Assembly (NCBI GenBank): GCA_003240855.1
Contig: QFNN01000010.1
Span: 1 to 45,651, forward strand
From: Sphingomonas sanxanigenens
GTDB taxonomy: Bacteria; Pseudomonadota; Alphaproteobacteria; Sphingomonadales; Sphingomonadaceae
Reading direction: 5' to 3'
DNA: 45,651 nucleotides
Each line of letters opens with the position of its first letter. Positions within the stretch are counted from its first letter, which is position 1. The notes under the pieces are model-generated. The model had not been told where the DNA came from. It did not search any database and saw only the letters and a list, made by a program, of their open reading frames with translations. Shown one piece after another: positions 40,554 to 45,651 of the stretch. The position numbers and the translations under genes were made by a program.

Positions 40554-40868
40554 CTACGGGCAGTCGCCGAGCAGCCCGCAAACGAAGGCGAAGCACCAGA
40601 AGGCGAGAAAAATCGCCGAGCAAAAGCCGTAAGCCGGCAGGAGAAACGATCGAGCCAGTTTCGACGTCGGCAAAAGCCAGATGCCGTACAATCCGACCAT
40701 CGTGCAAAGGCCGATTGCCATAAAGTCGGGATAATCGACGATATGGAAGAGCTTTCGGGTCAGCCAGAGATAGATGGAAATGAGAAAAAGCGGGCTGACG
40801 GCGATGGCGATTCCCAGTGCCAGCCGAACGCGCGATCCGCGAAGTGTCTGGGACAATCCGGCAGCCAT
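40554..40868 (-). CDS. Small membrane protein, unknown function
   Basis: A 104-residue protein with three predicted membrane helices (ALGIAIAVSPLFLISIYLWL; FMAIGLCTMVGLYGIWLL; YGFCSAIFLAFWCFAFVCGL) and basic residues at the N-terminus. ATG 40868 has GAGG upstream. Codon use is AT-richer than in the neighbouring terminase gene. It lies on the opposite strand inside the GTA block, in the interrupting cassette. No family recognised. Confidence 0.6.
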   Translation of the reverse strand: MAAGLSQTLRGSRVRLALGIAIAVSPLFLISIYLWLTRKLFHIVDYPDFMAIGLCTMVGLYGIWLLPTSKLARSFLLPAYGFCSAIFLAFWCFAFVCGLLGDCP

Positions 40869-40960
40869 GGCTGAGCCTCGCACGAGCGGGGGCTTCTTAC
40901 AATCTCCTTGCCGGCGCGGTGTTCGTGCGAGGCGGGCGCAGCAGTTCGATCGGGTCAGCC

Positions 40961-41272
40961 CTAGGGAGGGCCCGGCGGCTCGGAGATGAATGCGACCTTT
41001 TCGAAGCCGGCCTGCTGGAGAGTAAAGATTACGCCGCCGACGCATCGGAAGGCCACGGTCGTATCCGCGATGATCGACGCTGCTCTGCCTTTCCGCGCTT
41101 CCTTTCTGGCAAGATCGCGAAATTCGTCGGTCGGGATCTGACGGTTGCCGACAATAATGACGCAGGTTTCAGGCGTATTGCGAACATGCACCACGAATGG
41201 CGGCGCGCTGGGCACGCCGGCGCAAGCCGAAAGAGCGAAAGCGGCGGCGACGGAGGCAGATCGTTGCGACAT
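40961..41272 (-). CDS. ExbD/TolR-like periplasmic domain as a free lipoprotein
   Basis: A 103-residue protein with lipobox ALSAC (AAAFALSACAGVP) and no membrane helix thereafter. The body, VIIVGNRQIPTDEFRDLARK then IIADTTVAFRCVGGVIFTLQ and QAGFEKVAFISE, matches the C-terminal periplasmic domain of ExbD/TolR proteins. Normally this domain is tethered to the inner membrane and pairs with ExbB/TolQ. No ExbB or TonB gene is adjacent. It may bind peptidoglycan or partner a distant motor. The TTG further upstream is less likely than the ATG at 41272. Confidence 0.65.
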   Translation of the reverse strand: MSQRSASVAAAFALSACAGVPSAPPFVVHVRNTPETCVIIVGNRQIPTDEFRDLARKEARKGRAASIIADTTVAFRCVGGVIFTLQQAGFEKVAFISEPPGPP

Positions 41273-41404
41273 CGAGCGCAAGCCTATCAAAGGGTTCGCG
41301 GAACTGAAAACCGATCGAGCGACATTTGCCGGATGCTCGATTTAAGCTTTTCTTTCGTTCGAGCGCTCGCCTATCCTTTTGGATGATCAAGCAGGGGACC
41401 GGCG

Positions 41405-42937
41405 ATGAAATTGCGGCATTTTTCGGTGGGCGTGGCGGGACTGGCGCTGGTTGCGGGAGGCGTGGCCGAGGCGGCTTCTCCCGCGAAGGCGGTGCGCGGG
41501 TGGCGCGAGGCGAACGAGAAGGCGATCGTCGCGCAATTCTCGACCCTGCTGTCGCTGCCCAATGTCGCGACGACGCTGGGCGATGTCGAGAAGAACGCCG
41601 ATTTCCTGTCGGCCGAGCTGCAGAAGCGCGGCTTTGCGACGCAGTTGCTGCGCGCGGCGCCGGGGACGCCGCCTTCGCTCTATGCCGAGATGAAGGCGCC
41701 GGGGGCGAAACGCACCGTGCTGTTCTACGCCCATTATGACGGGCAGCCGATCGCGCAGAAGGGCTGGCTCAATCCGCCCTTCGAGCCGACGGTGCGCGAG
41801 GGATCGGGCGATGTGGCGAAGGCGGTCGACTGGAAAGGGGCGAGCGGGCCGCTCAACCCCGACTGGCGCATCTATGCGCGATCGGCGGGCGACGACAAGG
41901 GATCGATCCAGACGATGCTGAGCGCGCTGGACGCGCTGAAGGCCAGGGGGATCAAGCCGACGATCAACATCAAGCTGCTTTACGAAGGCGAGGAGGAGCA
42001 GGGATCGCCGCACTTCGCCGAGATCGTGCGGCAGAACAGCGCGCTGCTCAAATCCGACCTGCTCATCATGGGCGACGGGCCGATGCACCAGTCGGGCAAG
42101 CAGATGATCAATTTCGGCAATCGCGGGATCACCGGTTTCCGCATGACCGTCTATGGCCCCAACAAGCCGCTTCACGACGGCCATTATGGGAGCTGGGCGC
42201 CGAGCCCGGCGGTGATGATCGCCGATCTGGTGATGAGCCTGCGCGACGATGACGGGCACATCAAGGTGACGGGATTCTATGAGGATGTGAAGCCGGTGTC
42301 GGCGGCGGACAAGGCGGCGCTGGCCGCGATGCCGCCGGTCGAGGACGATCTGAAGAAGGCGCTGGCGCTGGGACGCAATGTCGGGCCGAAGCGGCTGGCC
42401 GAGGGCTATCTGTCGCCGACGCTCAACGTCCGCGCGATCCATGCCGGCGACGACGGCCCCAATGCGGCGAACGCGATCGCGACCGAAGCCAATGCCTCGG
42501 TCGACATCCGCCTGGCGCCGGGCGAGACGCCGGCGCGCGTGCGCACGCTGATCGAGGATTATCTGGGAACGATCGGCTGGACGGTTGTGCACGAGACGCC
42601 CGATGCGGCGGCGCGGCTGGCGCATCCGAAGATCGTGAAGATCGACTGGGACGACGGCAGCTCGATCGCGACCGAGACGCCGATGGAAGGGCCGGCGGCA
42701 AGCGCCGTCGCCGCCTCGATCGGGCGGACGGTGGGCTATCCGGTGATCCGCCTGCCGATCGTCGGCGCGAGTTCGGGCATTGCCGAGGTGGTCGACCAGC
42801 TCAAGGTGCCGATGGTGGGCGTGAGCATCGCCAATTATGACGACAACCAGCATGCGCGGAACGAGAATCTGCGGCTGGGCAATCTGTGGGACGGGATCGA
42901 GGTCTATGCCGGGCTGCTGGCCGATATGAGCTGGTAG
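41405..42937 (+). CDS. Secreted M20 family zinc dipeptidase/carboxypeptidase
   Basis: A 510-residue exported metallopeptidase. Signal peptide (FSVGVAGLALVAGGVAEAA), then the two-zinc catalytic domain: FYAHYDGQP (His, with catalytic Asp), ARSAGDDKGSIQTML (bridging Asp), LLYEGEEEQGSPHF (Glu pair) and the C-terminal NQHARNENLRLG (His). A dimerisation lid lies in the middle (about 215-360). It resembles CNDP/PM20D1-type peptidases that split dipeptides. It sits between large terminase and portal genes, transcribed in the same direction, which is an odd place for it. Confidence 0.94.
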   Translation: MKLRHFSVGVAGLALVAGGVAEAASPAKAVRGWREANEKAIVAQFSTLLSLPNVATTLGDVEKNADFLSAELQKRGFATQLLRAAPGTPPSLYAEMKAPGAKRTVLFYAHYDGQPIAQKGWLNPPFEPTVREGSGDVAKAVDWKGASGPLNPDWRIYARSAGDDKGSIQTMLSALDALKARGIKPTINIKLLYEGEEEQGSPHFAEIVRQNSALLKSDLLIMGDGPMHQSGKQMINFGNRGITGFRMTVYGPNKPLHDGHYGSWAPSPAVMIADLVMSLRDDDGHIKVTGFYEDVKPVSAADKAALAAMPPVEDDLKKALALGRNVGPKRLAEGYLSPTLNVRAIHAGDDGPNAANAIATEANASVDIRLAPGETPARVRTLIEDYLGTIGWTVVHETPDAAARLAHPKIVKIDWDDGSSIATETPMEGPAASAVAASIGRTVGYPVIRLPIVGASSGIAEVVDQLKVPMVGVSIANYDDNQHARNENLRLGNLWDGIEVYAGLLADMSW

Positions 42938-43012
42938 CGCCGGTGTTTGCCTGATCCGGCAGGCTGGATCAGGTGCGGGGCCGGCCCGCTCACCAACGAA
43001 GAGGATAAGCGG

Positions 43013-44122
43013 ATGAGATGGTTCGGCCGGAAGGCCGCGCAGGGTGCTGCGCGGCCTGCTTTTGCGCGTGGGTTTGCAGGCGCCGTCGCAGGCGAGATCG
43101 AGGACTGGCCTGCAAGCTACGAAACGCGGGTGCGCGCGGCCTATCTGCGCAATCCGGTGGCGCAGCGCGCGGTGCGGCTGGTCGCCGAAGGTCTGGCGCA
43201 GGCGGTGGTGATCGGCAGCGAGGCCGAGGCGGTGAGCCTGATCGGCCCCGCCCTGCTCGAGGCGGCGGCGAGCCATGTGCTGCTCCACGGCAACGCCTTT
43301 CTGCAGATCCTGCCCGACGGCGCGGGGCGGCCCGCCGAGCTGTTCGCGCTGAGGCCCGAGCGCGTGAGCATCGCGCAGGACGCGCGCGGTTGGCCCGCCG
43401 CTTATGTGTACCGCGCCGGCGCGCTGACCCAGCGCATCGCGGCGGAGGATGCGGCGGGCCGGCCGGCGCTGGCGCATGTGCGCGGCTTCAACCCGCTCGA
43501 CGACCATTATGGGCTGGGGTCGCTGGGCGCGGCGGCGGGCGCGGTCGCGATCCACAACGCCGCGACGCGGTGGAACAAGGCGCTGCTCGACAATGCGGCG
43601 CGGCCTTCGGGCGCGATGGTCTATGAGCCGGGGGAGAAAGGCGCGACGCTGTCGGCCGAACAGTTCGACCGGCTGCGCGCCGAGATGGACGCCTGCTTCG
43701 CCGGCGCGCGCAACGCCGGGCGGCCGATGCTGCTGGAAGGCGGGCTGCGCTGGCAGACGCTGAGCATGAGCCCGGCGGACATGGACTTCATCGCACTGAA
43801 GCAGATGGCGGCGCGCGAGATCGCGCTGGCCTTTGGCGTGCCGCCCATCCTCCTCGGCCTGCCGGGGGACGCGACCTACGCTAATTATCGCGAGGCCAAC
43901 CGCGCCCTTTGGCGCGAGACGATCCTGCCGCTGGGCGGCAAGATATTGGGATCGCTGGCGCGCGCCCTATCGGCCTGGTGGCCGGGGCTGCGGATCGAGA
44001 TCGACCTGGACCTCATCCCCGCGCTTTCGGAGGAGCGCGAGCGGCTGTGGCGCGTACTGACCGCCGCCGATTTCGTGACGCGCGACGAGAAGCGCGAGAT
44101 GCTGGGGTTCGACCATGAGTGA
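43013..44122 (+). CDS. Portal protein (HK97-type, GTA gene 3)
   Basis: A 369-residue HK97-family portal: MRWFGRKAAQ start, AYLRNPVAQRAVRLVAEGLA, VLLHGNAFLQILPDGAG, FNPLDDHYGLGSLGAAAGAV, NAARPSGAMVY, DMDFIALKQMAAREIALAFG, and VPPILLGLPGDATYANYREA, all typical. It would form the dodecameric ring through which the terminase pumps DNA. ATG 43013 follows AAGAGGATAAGCGG. It overlaps the next gene by 8 bases. Confidence 0.94.
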   Translation: MRWFGRKAAQGAARPAFARGFAGAVAGEIEDWPASYETRVRAAYLRNPVAQRAVRLVAEGLAQAVVIGSEAEAVSLIGPALLEAAASHVLLHGNAFLQILPDGAGRPAELFALRPERVSIAQDARGWPAAYVYRAGALTQRIAAEDAAGRPALAHVRGFNPLDDHYGLGSLGAAAGAVAIHNAATRWNKALLDNAARPSGAMVYEPGEKGATLSAEQFDRLRAEMDACFAGARNAGRPMLLEGGLRWQTLSMSPADMDFIALKQMAAREIALAFGVPPILLGLPGDATYANYREANRALWRETILPLGGKILGSLARALSAWWPGLRIEIDLDLIPALSEERERLWRVLTAADFVTRDEKREMLGFDHE

Positions 44123-44423
44123 GGGCGACGTGCTGGCGCACCTGATGCGCCAGGCCGAGGTGCGCGGCGCCGATCTGGGCACGCTGCGCGCGCTGGCCGA
44201 GGAGGCGAGCGAACGGGGCGCGGCGCGGGCGCTCGCCTCGCTGGGGCTCGCCGATGCGGGGGCGAGCGGCGACATCATGCAGTTGCGCGAGCTGCTCGGC
44301 GCGTGGCGCGAGGCGAAGAAATCGGCGCTGCGCGCGGCGGTGGGCTGGGCGGTAAAGCTGATGCTCGCGCTGCTGCTGATCGGGATCGCGGTGAGGACGG
44401 GGCTGGGGGAGACGATCAAATGA
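44115..44423 (+). CDS. Small GTA-cluster protein between portal and protease
   Basis: A 102-residue protein with a helical N-terminal part (VLAHLMRQAEVRGADLGTLR, ALAEEASERGAARALASLG) and one C-terminal membrane helix (AVKLMLALLLIGIAVRTGLG). It probably belongs to a small family found at this place in sphingomonad GTA-like clusters (I recall DUF6127, not checked). Overlaps both neighbours by translationally coupled ATGA-type junctions. Function unknown. Confidence 0.75.
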   Translation: MSEGDVLAHLMRQAEVRGADLGTLRALAEEASERGAARALASLGLADAGASGDIMQLRELLGAWREAKKSALRAAVGWAVKLMLALLLIGIAVRTGLGETIK

Positions 44424-44860
44424 GGTTTGCGGGCTATGCGGCGATCTTCGATGTCGAGGATCGCGGGGGCGACGTGGTGCGGCGGGGCGCCTTCGCCGGG
44501 GCGTCGCGCGAGGTGCCCCTGCTGTGGCAGCACCGGCCGGGCGAGCCGATCGGCCGGATCGCGATGATCGCCGAGGACCGGCGCGGGCTGCGCGTGATCG
44601 GCGACCTGCCCGACGACGCCCCGGCGGCCGAGGCGCTGCGCGCGGGCGCGGTGACGGGGCTGTCCTTCGGCTATCGGGTGAAAGGCGCGCGGGGCAGCCG
44701 CCCGCGCGAGCTGACCGCGCTCGACCTCGTCGAGGTCAGCCTTGTCGCGATGCCGATGCAGCCGCTGGCGCGGGTGCATGCGGTGGAGGGGTGTAAGTGC
44801 GAAGAAAGCAGCGGGTCGCGTTATAGAACCGATATAAAGCGAAGGAGAAGCTGTTCTTAG
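44420..44860 (+). CDS. Prohead protease (HK97 gp4/GTA gene 4), C-terminus probably replaced
   Basis: A 146-residue serine protease of the HK97 prohead family, which cleaves the capsid scaffold. FAGYAAIFDVEDRGGDVVRRG is the usual start; catalytic His in LLWQHRPGEPIG and Ser in VTGLSFGYRVKGA; LTALDLVEVSLVAMPMQPLA is the conserved end of the domain. From about residue 126 (VEGCKCEESSGSRYRTDIKR) the text becomes atypical, base composition falls and no capsid gene follows. The conserved domain is complete, but the tail looks like a fused foreign end. Confidence 0.88.
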   Translation: MRFAGYAAIFDVEDRGGDVVRRGAFAGASREVPLLWQHRPGEPIGRIAMIAEDRRGLRVIGDLPDDAPAAEALRAGAVTGLSFGYRVKGARGSRPRELTALDLVEVSLVAMPMQPLARVHAVEGCKCEESSGSRYRTDIKRRRSCS

Positions 44861-44916
44861 CCGAGCGGGTAAATCGCGGAGGCCGAGTTCTGGCGGTTGC
44901 GAACCTTGAAGGATGT

Positions 44917-45366
44917 GTGTTGAAGTTGGATGCAAAGTCCATATATGAGACGCACCGTGAGCTAGGCGATGTTAGCACCCTTGACCATCGCTGGACAATC
45001 CGCGCATACCGCCCTGCAAATGGGGGTAGGCCAATAACAAGATATTTTTCGGGAGCCGAGAGGGCGGGTCGCACGTTTGATGCGGGCCGCATTTTTTTGG
45101 CTTCGATTAACCGGCTGTTCAAGCGATGGCCGTATGATATGAGTAACACACAGGTGACACTCTCACCGCAAAATGGGCAGATCGCCATGTCAGCACGTAA
45201 ATATCGGGAGGTAGCGGCGCATAAACCCGAGAAAACGGTAATCCGCGTGCAGCCGCCATATCAGTCGGAAATTAGCGACGATTATCTCGCGGCCCTTCAA
45301 GGCCAGGTCGACGCCGGCAAGCCGGACGGCTTCAAGCTCACGCCGATTAGTGAGCCGGGCTGGTAG
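44917..45366 (+). CDS. Orphan protein of unknown function, low-GC
   Basis: A 149-residue open frame with a GTG start after GAAGGAT. No domain is recognised; it is polar, with segments TIRAYRPANGGRPITRYFSG and MSARKYREVAAHKPEKTVIR. Codons ending in A or T are much commoner than in the flanking genes, indicating recent acquisition. A shorter version from the ATG of MSNTQVTLSPQNGQ (75 residues) is possible. Its stop is followed at once by the MazF-like frame. The pair might be a toxin-antitoxin-like unit, but nothing directly shows this. Confidence 0.5.
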   Translation: MLKLDAKSIYETHRELGDVSTLDHRWTIRAYRPANGGRPITRYFSGAERAGRTFDAGRIFLASINRLFKRWPYDMSNTQVTLSPQNGQIAMSARKYREVAAHKPEKTVIRVQPPYQSEISDDYLAALQGQVDAGKPDGFKLTPISEPGW

Positions 45367-45573
45367 TTGCCGGCCACCTACTATCCTCTGTCAACCGCGC
45401 CGGCGCCATATGATATAGTATGGTGCCGGTTTCCTTATGTGGAGGATCCCGGCATCCCAGGCCCAGAGCCGCATCCCGGTCTGATTCGACAGGCCTTCGC
45501 CGATCAGGATGGAAATCCTTGGGTCGAAGTCGTCTATGGGACTTCGCAGGACCCTAGGGTCAGGACCCATTGA
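45367..45573 (+). pseudogene. MazF/PemK-like gene truncated by an insertion sequence
   Basis: A 68-residue frame starting at a TTG directly after the previous stop. The segment APYDIVWCRFPYVEDPG, then PGPEPHPGLIRQAF and VEVVYGTSQ, resembles the first strands of MazF/PemK-like proteins (G/YDIVW...FP, K/EPRPALV...V), usually about 110 residues or more. After VVYGTSQ the sequence reads into the IS end (DPRVRTH and stop). I therefore read it as an interrupted gene, whose 3' part should lie beyond the IS. Assignment to the fold is tentative. Confidence 0.5.
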
Positions 45574-45651
45574 TATGGGCGTTGCGATCTGATTCATGCT
45601 CCGCAAGGAGACTGGATTTGAGCGACCTGTATTGGCTGACGGACGAGCGGA
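45552..45651 (+). mobile_element. IS5-family insertion sequence, left end only
   Basis: The element begins near 45552-45560, where the MazF-like frame loses similarity. A CTAG lies at 45554-45557, the target type of some IS5-family elements, and GGGTCAGGACCC follows. The transposase start is about 60 bases in. The rest, including the right inverted repeat, is beyond the window. The exact boundary cannot be set from one end. Confidence 0.65.
45618..45651 (+). CDS. IS5-family transposase, first 11 residues
   Basis: Starts at TTG 45618 with AAGGAG seven bases before. The encoded LSDLYWLTDER matches the conserved N-terminus (M/LSDLYWLTDEQ) of a common IS5-family DDE transposase group. The gene continues beyond the right edge. 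Confidence 0.75.
   Translation, partial: MSDLYWLTDER

Noticed and set aside
41387..43555. A long minus-strand open frame opposite the M20 peptidase and portal genes
   Set aside because: Its composition (Arg, His, Asp-rich low complexity) is typical of antisense frames in GC-rich DNA and it has no recognisable domain.
1..45651. CRISPR arrays, tRNA or rRNA genes
   Set aside because: No evenly spaced direct repeats, cloverleaf with a recognisable T-loop, or rRNA core sequence was noticed; a tRNA scan was not possible.

Overview
The window looks like a chromosomal segment of a sphingomonad (Alphaproteobacteria, Sphingomonadales). Evidence: uniformly high GC, tightly packed genes with ATGA-type overlaps, a sphingan-like exopolysaccharide (EPS) locus combined with an exosortase of the type sphingomonads carry, a scpA-scpB-tatABC block in alphaproteobacterial order, and gene-transfer-agent (GTA) type head genes. 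I recognised no rRNA, tRNA or CRISPR array.

Layout. (1) 1-5316: a MacA/MacB-like ABC efflux operon and a small secreted protein (minus strand), divergent from an NtrC-family response regulator and its histidine kinase (plus strand). Paired TGTCCG-N4-CGGACA palindromes and a very good -24/-12 promoter suggest a compact sigma-54 circuit. (2) 5347-27846: the EPS locus. It holds two paralogous parallel beta-helix proteins, the initiating sugar-phosphate transferase, EpsI, exosortase, a degenerate tyrosine-kinase-like ATPase, Wzz/GumC, Wza/GumB and an outer-membrane barrel. It also has a small membrane protein resembling the XrtV accessory protein, an AAA ATPase, a PssDE-like glycosyltransferase, an EpsD-like lipoprotein foldase, a Wzy-like polymerase, a Wzx-like flippase, rmlA/D/B/C and ugd. 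Together they supply dTDP-rhamnose and UDP-glucuronate, start a glucose-type chain, flip, polymerise and export it. Only one committed elongating glycosyltransferase is present, so others must lie elsewhere. (3) 27937-32637: an S9 peptidase, a FadL-type porin, an AlkA-type DNA glycosylase and a [2Fe-2S] ferredoxin. (4) 32725-38225: modABC, scpAB, tatABC and a glutathione transferase in a nearly continuous plus-strand run. (5) 38226-38630: an intergenic patch with a terminator and three palindromic repeats. (6) 38631-44860: GTA-like small terminase, large terminase, portal, a small linker protein and prohead protease. The block is split by a 2.4-kb cassette (a membrane protein, an ExbD-like lipoprotein, an M20 peptidase) and ends before any capsid gene. 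(7) 44800-45651: a lower-GC patch with an orphan gene and a MazF/PemK-like gene cut off by the left end of an IS5-family insertion sequence that runs off the window.

Most interesting: the sigma-54 circuit around a 58-residue secreted protein; a leader structure that would hide the ugd ribosome-binding site; the two differently targeted beta-helix paralogues; the kinase-like ATPase lacking its Walker A lysine; and the split, truncated GTA block beside an IS-interrupted toxin-like gene. Functions come from reading the sequence and from family knowledge; no database search was run.
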